Assembly (NCBI GenBank): GCA_910586835.1
Contig: CAJUJU010000009.1
Span: 12,573 to 76,572, forward strand
Origin: an uncultured Acetatifactor sp.
Lineage (GTDB): Bacteria > Bacillota > Clostridia > Lachnospirales > Lachnospiraceae
Reading direction: 5' to 3'
DNA: 64,000 nt
Shown: positions 51,901-61,184 of the stretch, in pieces
How positions within the stretch are numbered: the first letter of the stretch is position 1
Layout of the letters: every line of letters begins with the position of its first letter
Made by a program: the position numbers and the translations under genes
The notes under the pieces: generated by a model
Databases searched by the model: none
Seen by the model: the letters and a program-made list of their open reading frames with translations, nothing else
What the model was told of the DNA's origin: nothing

Positions 51901-52257
51901 TCATCCACGCAGAATCTTTTCCATGGCCTTTCCCTTCGCCAGCTCATCCACCAGCTTATCCAGGTAACGGATCTCCCGCATCAGCGGCTCTTCGATATCC
52001 TCCACCCTCACACCGCAGACCACGCCTTTGATCAGCTTTCTGTTTTCATTGGGCTTTGGGGCATTCCGGAAAAAATCCCCGTAGGTTATATGGCCTTCCG
52101 CCATTTCCTCCAGTTCCGCCTGGTCATAGCCGGTAAGCCATCGGATCACCTGATCCGTCTCCTCTCTGGTGCGCCCTTTTTTCACCGCTTTATTGACCAG
52201 AAGACCGTACACCTTCCCAAAGTCCATGGCATATACTTTTTCATATTGACTCGTCAT
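51901..52257 (-). CDS. DUF2200 family protein
   Basis: A 118-residue cytoplasmic protein matching DUF2200: YEKVYAMDFGKVYGLLVNKAVKKGRT, VIRWLTGYDQ and PNENRKLIKGVVCGVRVEDIEEPLMREIRYLDKLVDELAKGK. The function is not known. GGGAGG lies about 17 bases upstream of the ATG and a closer GGGACG overlaps it. It follows the DUF1905 gene by 30 bases. Confidence 0.85.
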   Translation of the reverse strand: MTSQYEKVYAMDFGKVYGLLVNKAVKKGRTREETDQVIRWLTGYDQAELEEMAEGHITYGDFFRNAPKPNENRKLIKGVVCGVRVEDIEEPLMREIRYLDKLVDELAKGKAMEKILRG

Positions 52258-52287
52258 CGTCCCATATATTCCTCCCTTAAGAGCCCG

Positions 52288-52569
52288 CTACTCCCGCTCC
52301 CTCACCGTCACAGCAACCCGGTCTCCCGGCTGCTTCCCGATCCTGGCGCGAATCTCCTTTTTCAGACCAATGATATAGCAGACGCTGCCGTCTTCGTTTT
52401 TGACTCCCATATTTACGATACTTCCGTCATAGGGTTCCCCGTCAAAGGTAACATGCACCTTAACACGCCCCCGTCCGAACTCCTTTCTGATGTCATATGG
52501 GAACGCCACATAAGCGCCGCCGGTGTCTCCCGCGCTGTACACCACGGATTCATATTCATAAAGTCTCAT
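52288..52569 (-). CDS. DUF1905 domain protein
   Basis: A 93-residue small beta-barrel-like protein: GGAYVAFPYDIRKEFGRGRVKVHVTFDGEPYDGSIVNMG, then CYIIGLKKEIRARIGKQPGDRVAVTVRERE, the DUF1905 pattern. The function is unknown. Its ATG is immediately adjacent to the stop of the PepSY lipoprotein gene (TGAATG), so they are coupled. Confidence 0.87.
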   Translation of the reverse strand: MRLYEYESVVYSAGDTGGAYVAFPYDIRKEFGRGRVKVHVTFDGEPYDGSIVNMGVKNEDGSVCYIIGLKKEIRARIGKQPGDRVAVTVRERE

Positions 52570-53457
52570 TCAATCAACATCTCTCTCGAAGCTGAGAACC
52601 TCGCCTGTAGCGGCATCTATATCACAGGAGTACTCTGTCCTGCCCACATGCCATTCGATCCCATACTCGGCCCGCCCGTCGTCATAGTCAAATTCCGTCT
52701 CAAGGCGCTGTGCATCCTTCTGATCCACACCCGCATATTCCAGCGCAATCCGAACCGCCTCTTCCAGGGTGATCTGCTCGCCTGCTGCGGAAGCCAACCC
52801 CTGCCGGTAATCCGCATCCTGCTCGCAGGACAGGATTTCTCCCGTCAGCGCGTCAATGTCATAATCGTACTCCATATTATCCTGATGGAATTCCACATCG
52901 TATTTCCAGTATCCGTCGTCAAATTCCAGCCGCGCATGTGCGAACCGCACCGCATCCGCATCCAGCCCGGCATGATTTAAGGCCGCCTGCTTTGCCGCCT
53001 CCACTCCGATATACTGCCCTTCCTGCTGATTCTGCTCTCCGTCAGGCTGCTCCGCCCCGGTCTGTTCCCCCGCAGGCGCCGGAGGAGTCTGCGCGTCCTG
53101 AGACGGAACCGTCGTCAGATCATACTCTCCCGCCTCGCAGCGCATGGAAAGAATCTCCCCTGTCAGCGCGTCCACCGTATAATCATATTCCGCGTCCTCA
53201 CAGATAAACTCGATATCATATCCGGAAACCCCGTTTTCCTTCTCCAGCTGAACCCTGACAAATCTTACCTCTTCCTCCGAAAAACCTGCATTTTTCAAGA
53301 CGGCTGACTTTGCATCCGAAACCGTGATAAATTCCGTATTTCCGCCTCCCCCGTCCTCTGCCGACTGCGTGCCTGCCGGCGGCGTCTGTCCGCAGCCGGA
53401 AAAAAGACCGAATACACACGCAAGTAAAAGAAACAGTCTGCCCCTCTTATAACTCAT
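52570..53457 (-). CDS. PepSY-domain lipoprotein
   Basis: A 295-residue lipoprotein: the lipobox GLFSGC puts the lipidated cysteine at residue 22. Three PepSY repeats follow, each with an AxxxALxxAG helix, a conserved acidic YDIEF, YDVEF or YGIEW strand and YDYTVDALTGEIL, YDYDIDALTGEIL or YSCDIDAATGEVL. A Gln/Pro-rich linker separates repeats 1 and 2. PepSY proteins often inhibit peptidases outside the membrane. The ATG at 53457 follows GGAGGG. A TATAAT promoter lies upstream. Confidence 0.88.
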   Translation of the reverse strand: MSYKRGRLFLLLACVFGLFSGCGQTPPAGTQSAEDGGGGNTEFITVSDAKSAVLKNAGFSEEEVRFVRVQLEKENGVSGYDIEFICEDAEYDYTVDALTGEILSMRCEAGEYDLTTVPSQDAQTPPAPAGEQTGAEQPDGEQNQQEGQYIGVEAAKQAALNHAGLDADAVRFAHARLEFDDGYWKYDVEFHQDNMEYDYDIDALTGEILSCEQDADYRQGLASAAGEQITLEEAVRIALEYAGVDQKDAQRLETEFDYDDGRAEYGIEWHVGRTEYSCDIDAATGEVLSFERDVD

Positions 53458-53530
53458 AACACCCTCCGTTTGTTCCTCGTCTCGGCAGATGACCATGCGG
53501 CCGTTTCCTGCCTTGAATTGATACACAGAT

Positions 53531-53536
53531 ATTATA
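53531..53536 (-). promoter_or_regulatory. -10 of PepSY lipoprotein promoter
   Basis: On the minus strand, TGTTATAAT, an extended -10. The -35 about 17 bases upstream reads CTGCAA and is weak. It is about 75 bases before the start codon. Confidence 0.5.
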
Positions 53537-53630
53537 ACACAACTGTCCGGATTTGCAGCAGAATTTTTTGATTTTTTCCTCCCGTGCAAAGACCGCGGCA
53601 CATCCCAATGACAACAAGCGAGATGACTTT

Positions 53631-54035
53631 ATGAAACAACAAATGATCGGCTTCTTACTGGCTCACGCAAATCCATCCATTCAGCTGCGGATAAAAAAAG
53701 AGGTTCTGCAGACAATCACAAAACAGGAAGAAAAAGCCCTTCAGGAACAGATTCTAAACGAAATGCGCAGAACCAATCTGGAAAAAGTCGAATGGTTATG
53801 CCGCTGCGGCCTGTATCCTTATCTGCCCGAGCTTCAGGAGGAAGTCCGATTCGTCATCGACCACATTGATCCGGACGGAATCTGCTCCGCTGACATCTAT
53901 GAGGGCGAGTTCAGAGGATGGAGTCCCTATTTCGGCGCACAGCTGGAAACCGACTGGCGGGCAAAACGCCGCAGGCAATGTGACATTACATTCAGGGCTC
54001 TCTTGATTGCCCATTACGCCGGAATCCTTGACTGA
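53631..54035 (+). CDS. Hypothetical helical protein
   Basis: A 134-residue protein I do not recognise. It begins MKQQMIGFLLAHANPSIQLR and continues with IKKEVLQTITKQEEKALQEQIL, a helical repeat-like pattern, then LCRCGLYPYLPELQEEVRFVIDHIDPDGIC and GWSPYFGAQLE. The LL.HANPSI.LR start and the aromatic-rich middle recall N-termini of larger helical-repeat clostridial proteins, so this may be a truncated member. The ribosome site is weak. It overlaps the end of the convergent small membrane protein gene by 22 bases. Confidence 0.5.
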   Translation: MKQQMIGFLLAHANPSIQLRIKKEVLQTITKQEEKALQEQILNEMRRTNLEKVEWLCRCGLYPYLPELQEEVRFVIDHIDPDGICSADIYEGEFRGWSPYFGAQLETDWRAKRRRQCDITFRALLIAHYAGILD

Positions 54036-54232
54036 GCCACCCCCGGGCCATCCTGCCGCCAGGTTACCTGGCGCCATTCCCTGCTGCGCTGTTTCAGCAT
54101 ATAATTATTGATATATCGGATCAGAACAACAAAGATGACGGAAATTGCCAGCACCGCGTATCGGATTGTGTTTTGGAACAGTGCGAGAGAACAGAATCTC
54201 CGGATATGATCCAGTTTCAAAATTGCATTCAT
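54014..54232 (-). CDS. Small single-TM protein
   Basis: A 72-residue frame with one transmembrane helix (about 19-43, NTIRYAVLAISVIFVVLIRYI) and a basic C-terminal tail. The ATG at 54232 has GGAGG 8 bases upstream. It starts about 50 bases after the ferredoxin gene and may be co-transcribed with it. No family is recognised; the good ribosome site is the main support. Confidence 0.5.
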   Translation of the reverse strand: MNAILKLDHIRRFCSLALFQNTIRYAVLAISVIFVVLIRYINNYMLKQRSREWRQVTWRQDGPGVAQSRIPA

Positions 54233-54282
54233 TGGGTTCACCTCCACAGCCCTTGTAAGCGAAACCGGCTCCTGGATCAGAA

Positions 54283-54480
54283 TCAGGAATCCTCCTCTAA
54301 AACCAGTGCCTTTTTGGGACAGAACGCCACACATTTTCCGCATTTGATGCATTTTTCCACATCTACCGAGGGTGCCTGAAATCCCTCCTGTGATAACGCC
54401 CCCACCGGGCAGATTTTCACGGACGGGCAGGCATGATTCTGGGGACAGTTTTCTACGATTACTCTTAATTTTTTACTCAT
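54283..54480 (-). CDS. 4Fe-4S ferredoxin-type protein
   Basis: A 65-residue protein. The second half has the classical CIKCGKCVAFCP motif (C44, C47, C50, C54). The first half has C12, C18 and C24 (CPQNHACPSVKICP) with altered spacing, so a second cluster is likely but atypical. AAGGAG precedes the ATG. It follows the aldo/keto reductase gene by 37 bases and is its likely electron partner. Confidence 0.87.
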   Translation of the reverse strand: MSKKLRVIVENCPQNHACPSVKICPVGALSQEGFQAPSVDVEKCIKCGKCVAFCPKKALVLEEDS

Positions 54481-54517
54481 AATGATACACTCCTTTTTTG
54501 TATTCTATGCGCAGGAC

Positions 54518-55606
54518 TTAAGGCAAATCCCGGCTGCTCCCCGGATGATAAAAATTCCGCACCAGCAGGCAAATCTTCTGGATCTCGTCCGGAATGCGGA
54601 TCCTGGCGGGGCACATGGAAAGACAGTGCATTTCCGTGCATTTGTGACACCACCGTGCGCTCCGTTCAATACCCATATCCAGCTTGCGCAGGGCCCAGTA
54701 TTCCTTTCCCAGGAAAAAGTACAGATACTGTCTGAATACCGTATGTATCTCCGTCCCGTAAGGACAGACACATCGCTGGCACCGGTCACAGGGAATGGGG
54801 AGAAATTCCTTCTCCAGAACGGACAGGGCTTCGTGAAAATCAGGAATTTCCTCCGTCCTCTCACGGTGGCCGAAAGCTGTCTGCGCCTGCTTTATGGTTC
54901 CGATTCCGATCAGCGCACAGGAGACAGGATAGGACAGCACGGCATCCAACAGCATTTCCGCGGAAAAAAACGCCGGCAGAAGCCCCGCCGCATACACCTT
55001 GTTGATCAGAATACCCTTCTCCCTGAAAAGAGGCTCCGTCTTCATTCGCTCCAGCATTCCCCGCTCCAGCAGGTTGCCGCTTCCCTGCAGCACGTCCACC
55101 CGGGGATCCCGGGCGCCCCGAAGCAATATATCGTAATAATGGGACGCCAATCCGGCAAAACGGATCACCCCCTCCTGCTTCAGCTCCCACAGAGCATCCA
55201 ACGCCCCTCCTTTTCGGAAGACAGCCTCCTCATGGGCGGCATCCGCCTGATGCACAAAGTATAAGTCCGCCCAGGTTCCCAGATTTTCACAGGAGGTCTT
55301 AGCCGCCAGATAGATTTCGTTTCCGTCAAAAAACCGAGCCTTGTCGGAGATGATGATTTTTTCCCTGCCGATGTAAGATGCAAATTTCCCCAGCTTGACC
55401 TCCGCATCGCCGTACTCCGGCACAATGGCCGTGTCATACAAGTTGCAGCCCAGCCGGAATGCATACTCCATCACAGACAGCGCCTCTTCCTCGCTGAGAT
55501 TATAATAATCCGGCAGTACGGGAACGTTTCCCTGCAAAACGGGAATCGTTCCGAACCCCACCTCCGATACGGTCAGTCCGGTACGTCCCAGTTTCCGATA
55601 ATTCAT
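54518..55606 (-). CDS. Fe-S aldo/keto reductase
   Basis: A 362-residue protein: an aldo/keto reductase TIM barrel (MNYRKLGRTGLTVSEVGFGT, NLYDTAIVPEYGDAEVKLG with catalytic Asp and Tyr, YFVHQAD with His) followed by a C-terminal ferredoxin-like extension with CDRCQRCVCPYGTEI and CHKCTEMHCLSMCPARI. This fusion class is common in anaerobes, and its electron donor is probably ferredoxin or NADPH. The ATG at 55606 overlaps the LRR gene stop (ATGA) and has GGGAGGG 8 bases upstream. No substrate is known. Confidence 0.86.
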   Translation of the reverse strand: MNYRKLGRTGLTVSEVGFGTIPVLQGNVPVLPDYYNLSEEEALSVMEYAFRLGCNLYDTAIVPEYGDAEVKLGKFASYIGREKIIISDKARFFDGNEIYLAAKTSCENLGTWADLYFVHQADAAHEEAVFRKGGALDALWELKQEGVIRFAGLASHYYDILLRGARDPRVDVLQGSGNLLERGMLERMKTEPLFREKGILINKVYAAGLLPAFFSAEMLLDAVLSYPVSCALIGIGTIKQAQTAFGHRERTEEIPDFHEALSVLEKEFLPIPCDRCQRCVCPYGTEIHTVFRQYLYFFLGKEYWALRKLDMGIERSARWCHKCTEMHCLSMCPARIRIPDEIQKICLLVRNFYHPGSSRDLP

Positions 55607-58600
55607 TCTGCCGTCCCTCCCCGCAGCGCCACGCCGCATCCCAGAAAGGCTCCCTCCTCTATCTGAACTTCCGCCCCCACCCGGATCCGGGAAAGCTCCC
55701 GGCAGAAGGCAAAGGCTTCCCTGCCGATCCGTTTTATACCGGCGGGAAGATCAACCCGCTTCAAACTGTGGCATCGGTAAAAGGCTCTCTCCGGTATCTC
55801 CTCCACACCCTCCGGGATCAGAATCTCCTCCAGAGAAACACAGTTTTCAAAGGCTCTCGCCCCAAGCTGATTCAGTTTTTCCGGGCATTCCATCCGCACC
55901 AGCGCCCCGCAGTTAAAGAAGGCCATGCTGCCGATTTCTTCCACATTCTGTGCCTGATGAACCTCCCGCAGCCATTTGCACCCCGAAAAGGCACGGTTTC
56001 CTATGGATCTCAAAGACCCGGGAAGCGTGACCTCCGTCAGCAGATTCCCGTCCTGAAATACCCCCGGGCCAATGGCGGTAATTCCTTCCGGTATGCGAAG
56101 CCTGGAAATATTTCCCGTGCATTCCACCAGCACATGATCCCGGTCTGTCTTAAAACAGTTCATACTGTCCGTAACCGCCTGCATGGCCAGCGCCGGAAGC
56201 TCCCTCTCCCGGTCCGCAATCCCCGTTAACTCCACTGCAGTACCATCCGGCAGGATCATTTCCCTCAAATAGATGCAGTTGCGGAAAGCATATTCCTCCA
56301 CCCTGGTTCTCCAGGACAGAAAACGAACCTTCTCAATCTCCATTCCGTTGGCAAAGGCCCACCCGCAGACCATTTTGAGTTCCTCCGGCACCACCACCTC
56401 TCCCCTGCAGCAGGAAGCGTCCAGAAGCATGTGATTGACCGTCACAAAGGGGGAACGCTTTCTCTGCCGTTCCAACCAGGCAGTGCCATGAAATGCTCTG
56501 GCACCGATGTATTCCACACTCTCGGGAATGATGATCTCCTCCAGCATTAAAATATCCCGAAAGACCTCTGCCTCTATCCGACGGATACCCTCCGGTATTT
56601 TCAAGATTCTGCCGGCCCCCCGGTATCCCCGCAGTATGCTTTCCCCCTCTACCGTAAAACAGCTGAAAGCGCTGTGAAAGATCAGCCGGACATTTTCCGG
56701 AATTTTGTCCGACAGAATGTCTTCATAGGCACCGGGCTCCCACTTCTCCCCCCGGAAAAGCACCCGCTCCAGGAAGGTACAGCCGGAAAAGGCATACTCC
56801 CCCAGACGAATCCCGTCGGGCTCCTCTCCCAGACAGATTTCCGCCAGTCGCCCGCAGTCCTCAAAGGCGTGGGGCAGAATATGCACCCCGTCTCCGAATA
56901 CAGCCCTTTTCAGATTGTCGCAGCCTGCGAAGGCATACTCACCTATTTGGGCCATCCGTGAAAAATCAAAGCCCGATAAACCGGTACAGCCGCTGAAGCA
57001 ATACTCCTGTATCTGCACCGCATTTTCACAGACGCACTCTCTCAGGGAAACGCAGCCCTCAAACAGTCGCCCGGGAAGCAGGGATGCGCCGGAAAGGACA
57101 GCTTGGGTCAGAGACGTACAAAAGGCAAAGGCGGCGGTTCCCAGGCTTTCTGCACTTATCCTTATGCGGGACAGGGTTCTGCACTTTTCAAAGGCCCGGT
57201 CTCCGATTTCGCAGACGCTTTCCGGAAAACATATCTCTCTCAGCCCGCCGCAGCCCCAGAATGCCCCCTCTCCGATCCAGTCAAGACTTTCCGGCAGAAC
57301 CACTTTGGTGAGTTCCTCGTTTCCGGAAAAAGCATAGGGCGCAATCCCCCTGACTCCTTCGGGAAGTATCAGCTCCCCAGGGCAGCCCGCTCCGGAAAGC
57401 ACAATATTGTCATATAATACGGGATCGCTCCCGGGTCGGGTGATCAGACCGGTATCCTCAAATGCACACTCTCCCACCCGGCGCAAGATACCGGCGGACA
57501 TGGCAAAACAGGCGTTCCAGCGCAGGCTGACACAGCCCCGGAATGCCTCCCTGCCGATGCTTTCCACCTGCTCCAGACAGACCTCCCGAAGGCTGCCGCA
57601 CCGATAAAAAGCCCGTTCCCCCACGGATTTCCAGACAACCGGCCTGCCCTTCTCATCCTCCACCGACACAAGTTTACTGCAGCCGGCAAAAACGCCTGCC
57701 TCCAGCCTGTCCGTGACAGAATACCAGGATACCCGGCGCAGCCCGTCACAGGCGGCAAAGGCCCGGGGACCTGCCCACCTTACGCCCTCCGGCAGATGAA
57801 CGGCAGTCAGCAGCCGGTTGCCGTAAAAGGCCCCGCCAGCCAAAATCCGCACCTCCTCAGACAGCCATACCTCCCCTTCCAGCTTCCGCCCGTCCCAGAA
57901 GATTTCCCCCTTCCGTCCTGCCTGTATCCAGTTTTCCAGAAAAGGTGTCTTCTCCCAGGGACTCACTCCTGCAGATGTCAGCGAAGCCGGACAAGTGATC
58001 TGCTCCAGGGCAGTACAGCCCGCCGCCAGTTTATCCGGAATATGCCTTACCCCTTCCTTCAGCACCAGTCTCTTCAGTCCGGTGCAGTCGGAAAAAATGC
58101 CGGAACCACAGCCCTGACCATCCGCGCCCATCTGTACTTTTTCCACGCCGCTTTCCGCGAAAGCCAGACTTCCCACAAATGCCACATTAGCCGAAAGCGT
58201 TACCTTCCTGAGAGAACTGCAGCGGAAAAACGCCAGCTCGCCAACAGACGCAAGGCTTTCCGGAAAAGAAATCCGCTCCAGTGCCCGACACTGGTAAAAA
58301 GCCTGTTCCTGAATTCGCTCCAGATTTTCTCCAAGGTCGATCTCCTTCAGAACCCGACAGCGCTTGAACACGCCCTGCTCCAGCCTGGTCACCTTGGGCG
58401 GCAGCGCGATGCGCAGCAGCTTTACACAGTTTTCAAACGCCTCTCTGCCAATCCGCTTTAACCCAGGTGGAAATGCAATACTCTGCAAAAGCACACAGCC
58501 CCGAAACGCCCCCGATCCGATTTCCAGCAGACTGTCCGGCAGAATGACCCGGTCTATGGTCTCATTTCCCGCAAAAGCCTCTTCCCCAATTACGGTAATC

Positions 58601-59628
58601 CCCTCCGGTACTGCCACCCTGGATTCCGCACCCAGGTATTTTAAAAGAAGGGTTCCGCTGATCTGAAAATTTCCCAGCACCTGTCTGTGTATATTTTTCA
58701 CCAGCTCCGGAACCTCCGGCCCGGATGGCCGGGCAATTCCCCGCAGCTCATGCCGGATGCCGTCTGAAGTCAGGATGTATTTTAATGAGGTGCAGTTTTT
58801 GAAGGCATCTTCATGAAGCACCGGCCCGGCTCCCTCAAAGATCACCGTCTCCAGGCTGATGCAATTGCGGAAGGCCCGGCTTTCGATCTCCCGCAGAGAC
58901 CCGGGCAGCTTTACGGACAGGACTCCCCTCTTGTCAAAAAAGGCGCTCTTGCCGATTTTTTCCACCCCTTCCGGAATCTCCACCTGTTTTAGATTGGTCA
59001 GAAATTGTACAATGGTTCTGCCGTCCAGTTCCATCATCCGGAGAACATCGGCAGCAATCCTGCGAATCAGACCCGGCAGGGGCAGTTTTCCGGCCACCGC
59101 CTCCACCGGGTTTGGAATCTCAAAATGCCTTCCGTCCGCAAAGGTAAAATCCGCCAAAAGCCCGCAGCCGGTAAAGACATCACAGATACCGTTCTCGTCC
59201 AGCTCCTGAGACAGCGTCAGCTTTTTCAGCTTTACATCGTTTACAAAGCACTGGTTCCCCAGCCGCCGCACCCCGGGTATGCCGACCTCCTCCAGACTGT
59301 CGCAGTACAGAAACGCACAGTCTCCCACCGCCTCCACCCCGGGGGGCAGGAAAATTGCCTCCAGGGCATGGCAGCGATGGAAGGCATACGCTCCGATTTC
59401 ACATACTGCAGGGGGAATTTCCACCGCCTCCAGCTTTCTGCAGCCCTTGAATGCACCCCCGAGAATACGGCGCAGACTTTGGGGCAATATGACTTTTTTC
59501 AGGGAAGCGCATCCCTTCAGAGCGCCTTCCCCGATGGTGTGGACGCCCTCCGGAATAGTCAGCGCCTCCTCCCTGCCCGTATATGAAATCAGTATGCCGT
59601 CCTGAATCTGAATACTTTCCTTCCTCAT
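55603..59628 (-). CDS. Giant BspA-type leucine-rich-repeat protein
   Basis: A 1341-residue protein built almost wholly from BspA/LRR_5 repeats of about 23 residues. The repeat pattern is IPEGVxxIGExAFxxCxSLxxVxLP, visible for example in EGVHTIGEGALKGCASLKKVILP and EGVEEIPERAFYRCHSLKRVDLP. I see no signal peptide, lipobox, transmembrane helix or cell-wall anchor, in contrast to secreted BspA adhesins, so it looks cytoplasmic or non-classically exported. It sits between dus and the reductase, with a hairpin upstream and a translational overlap downstream. Its role is unknown, but a protein-binding scaffold is likely. Confidence 0.88.
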   Translation of the reverse strand: MRKESIQIQDGILISYTGREEALTIPEGVHTIGEGALKGCASLKKVILPQSLRRILGGAFKGCRKLEAVEIPPAVCEIGAYAFHRCHALEAIFLPPGVEAVGDCAFLYCDSLEEVGIPGVRRLGNQCFVNDVKLKKLTLSQELDENGICDVFTGCGLLADFTFADGRHFEIPNPVEAVAGKLPLPGLIRRIAADVLRMMELDGRTIVQFLTNLKQVEIPEGVEKIGKSAFFDKRGVLSVKLPGSLREIESRAFRNCISLETVIFEGAGPVLHEDAFKNCTSLKYILTSDGIRHELRGIARPSGPEVPELVKNIHRQVLGNFQISGTLLLKYLGAESRVAVPEGITVIGEEAFAGNETIDRVILPDSLLEIGSGAFRGCVLLQSIAFPPGLKRIGREAFENCVKLLRIALPPKVTRLEQGVFKRCRVLKEIDLGENLERIQEQAFYQCRALERISFPESLASVGELAFFRCSSLRKVTLSANVAFVGSLAFAESGVEKVQMGADGQGCGSGIFSDCTGLKRLVLKEGVRHIPDKLAAGCTALEQITCPASLTSAGVSPWEKTPFLENWIQAGRKGEIFWDGRKLEGEVWLSEEVRILAGGAFYGNRLLTAVHLPEGVRWAGPRAFAACDGLRRVSWYSVTDRLEAGVFAGCSKLVSVEDEKGRPVVWKSVGERAFYRCGSLREVCLEQVESIGREAFRGCVSLRWNACFAMSAGILRRVGECAFEDTGLITRPGSDPVLYDNIVLSGAGCPGELILPEGVRGIAPYAFSGNEELTKVVLPESLDWIGEGAFWGCGGLREICFPESVCEIGDRAFEKCRTLSRIRISAESLGTAAFAFCTSLTQAVLSGASLLPGRLFEGCVSLRECVCENAVQIQEYCFSGCTGLSGFDFSRMAQIGEYAFAGCDNLKRAVFGDGVHILPHAFEDCGRLAEICLGEEPDGIRLGEYAFSGCTFLERVLFRGEKWEPGAYEDILSDKIPENVRLIFHSAFSCFTVEGESILRGYRGAGRILKIPEGIRRIEAEVFRDILMLEEIIIPESVEYIGARAFHGTAWLERQRKRSPFVTVNHMLLDASCCRGEVVVPEELKMVCGWAFANGMEIEKVRFLSWRTRVEEYAFRNCIYLREMILPDGTAVELTGIADRERELPALAMQAVTDSMNCFKTDRDHVLVECTGNISRLRIPEGITAIGPGVFQDGNLLTEVTLPGSLRSIGNRAFSGCKWLREVHQAQNVEEIGSMAFFNCGALVRMECPEKLNQLGARAFENCVSLEEILIPEGVEEIPERAFYRCHSLKRVDLPAGIKRIGREAFAFCRELSRIRVGAEVQIEEGAFLGCGVALRGGTAE

Positions 59629-59658
59629 CGTCCGCCCCTGTGTGGAATTTCCTTTCCG

Positions 59659-59681
59659 TTTCAGAAATTTTCCTTCTGAAA
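59659..59681 (-). promoter_or_regulatory. Hairpin between dus and LRR gene
   Basis: TTTCAGAA and TTCTGAAA (59659-59666 and 59674-59681) form an 8-bp stem with a 7-base loop. It is in the 63-base gap between dus and the LRR gene. No T-run follows; it may be an RNA-processing or mild termination site. Confidence 0.4.
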
Positions 59682-59691
59682 TCCTTCTGAC

Positions 59692-60633
59692 TCAGGAAAA
59701 GATCTTCCTGACTACTTCCTTTAATTCATCCATGCTTCCGCTCTTGTAGAGCTGTTCTTTGTATTTTTTCGTGCCCTTTCTTTTTTTCATTCCGTAAGCC
59801 GCCAGTTTGCGGATATAGGCCATGACAAAGGTTTCATCATAATACCTGCCCGCCAGTTCTGCCTGCTCCAGCAAAATCTGAAGCCTGGTCTTTCGGCAGC
59901 CTGTTCCCGTCAATTCGCTGAACAGAAAGGGATTTTCCAGCGCATAGCGCGCCAGCATGATTCCGTCCGCTCCTGTCCGCTCCATCATTTCTTCCGCATC
60001 CTGCGCGGACCAGATTCCTCCGTTCGCGATGACCGGAATGGAAACGGCGGCCTTCGCCTGGGCGATTTCCCGATAGCAAGGCGTTCCGTCATACATCATA
60101 TTACGGGAACGGCCATGTATTGTAATCATGTCTGCCCCGGCCGCCTCGCACATGCGGGCAAACTCTGCCGTAAACATGTCATTATCGTGAATCCCCGTCC
60201 GGCATTTTACCGTCACGGGTTTTCCGCTCTTTTTGCAGCCCCGGATAATTGCTGCGGCTCTTTTCCGATCCAGCATCAGTGCGCTGCCCTCGCCGCTTTT
60301 AAATACATTGGGCACCGGGCACCCCATATTAATGTCAATTATATCAAAGCCCGCCAGCAGCTCGCCGCAGGCCATCTGCTCCATCACCGCCGGGATACCG
60401 CCCAACAACTGGACAGCCTTCACCGGCTCCTCCGGCGTGGTAAAGAGCAGGCGTCTGGTGGCCCTGTCCTGATACTTCAGGGCGTTGGCGCTTGACATTT
60501 CCGTAAAACACAGCCCCGCCCCCATCTCATAGGCCAGCATCCGGAAGGGATAACAGGTGTATCCCGCAAGCGGGGCCATCAGCACATTGGAGGACAGGAG
60601 CAGGCCTCCCAGGCGTATTTGTTTTATCTCCAT
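59692..60633 (-). CDS. dus: tRNA-dihydrouridine synthase
   Basis: A 313-residue flavoenzyme that reduces uridine in tRNA D-loops. Features are LMAPLAGYTCYPFRMLAYEMGAG, DINMGCPVPNVFKSGEGSALM with the active-site cysteine in the NMGCP motif, KPVTVKCRTGI, ITIHGRSRNMMYDG and PVIANGGIWSAQDAEEMMERTGADGIMLAR. ATG at 60633 follows AAGGA by 8 bases; an in-frame extension upstream to 60708 is not family-like. It lies between the rhodanese lipoprotein and the LRR gene. Confidence 0.95.
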   Translation of the reverse strand: MEIKQIRLGGLLLSSNVLMAPLAGYTCYPFRMLAYEMGAGLCFTEMSSANALKYQDRATRRLLFTTPEEPVKAVQLLGGIPAVMEQMACGELLAGFDIIDINMGCPVPNVFKSGEGSALMLDRKRAAAIIRGCKKSGKPVTVKCRTGIHDNDMFTAEFARMCEAAGADMITIHGRSRNMMYDGTPCYREIAQAKAAVSIPVIANGGIWSAQDAEEMMERTGADGIMLARYALENPFLFSELTGTGCRKTRLQILLEQAELAGRYYDETFVMAYIRKLAAYGMKKRKGTKKYKEQLYKSGSMDELKEVVRKIFS

Positions 60634-60780
60634 AGGCTCATCCTTCTCTCCGGAACCGTTTCTTCCACACCCTGATGCAGTGCCCGTCGCCATTCCGACC
60701 CATTCCACAAGCCCCTGTCAGAGGGCTGCTTCTTTCCGGTTCATCTCCAGACAGCCACCTTTTCCACCAAGTATGGGCTG

Positions 60781-61173
60781 TCACGGCACCGCGGCGCCTG
60801 TCGTCTCTCCCGGCCAGTCATTGATGCCGCCGAATTCCACAATATTGGTATAGCCCAGGGCCGCAAGCTTTCCGGACGCCTGTTTGCTGCGATTACCGCT
60901 GCGACAGTACACAAAAATCAACTGTTCCTTGTCGGGCAGCTCCGGTATTTCCCGGGTGCCGATAGACTCATTGGGAATATTGACCGCACCCGGAATATGC
61001 CGCTCGCCGTATTCCTCTGCCGTGCGCACGTCCAGAATAATATAATCGCTCTCTTCCTCCATCATGACCACGGCCTCGTCCATGCCCACCTGCCGATAAC
61101 TCAACTCCTCTGCCGGGGCCGTACACCCGGCCAGAAAGATGACCGACAGCAGCAGAAATATCCTTTTCTTCAC
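60781..61173 (-). CDS. Rhodanese-like lipoprotein
   Basis: A 130-residue lipoprotein: IFLAGC makes Cys17 the lipidated residue. The rhodanese domain has YIILDVRTAEEYGERHIPGAVNIP and the active cysteine C90 in YCRSGNRSKQA, then GYTNIVEFGGINDWPG. Extracellular sulfur-transfer or redox handling is likely. It starts 11 bases after the chemotaxis receptor remnant. Confidence 0.92.
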   Translation of the reverse strand: MKKRIFLLLSVIFLAGCTAPAEELSYRQVGMDEAVVMMEEESDYIILDVRTAEEYGERHIPGAVNIPNESIGTREIPELPDKEQLIFVYCRSGNRSKQASGKLAALGYTNIVEFGGINDWPGETTGAAVP

Positions 61174-61184
61174 CGCAAATCCTC

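Noticed and set aside
60709..60780. Hairpin AGCCC...GGGGCT between the rhodanese and dus genes
   Set aside because: The stem is short, partly mismatched and not followed by T residues.
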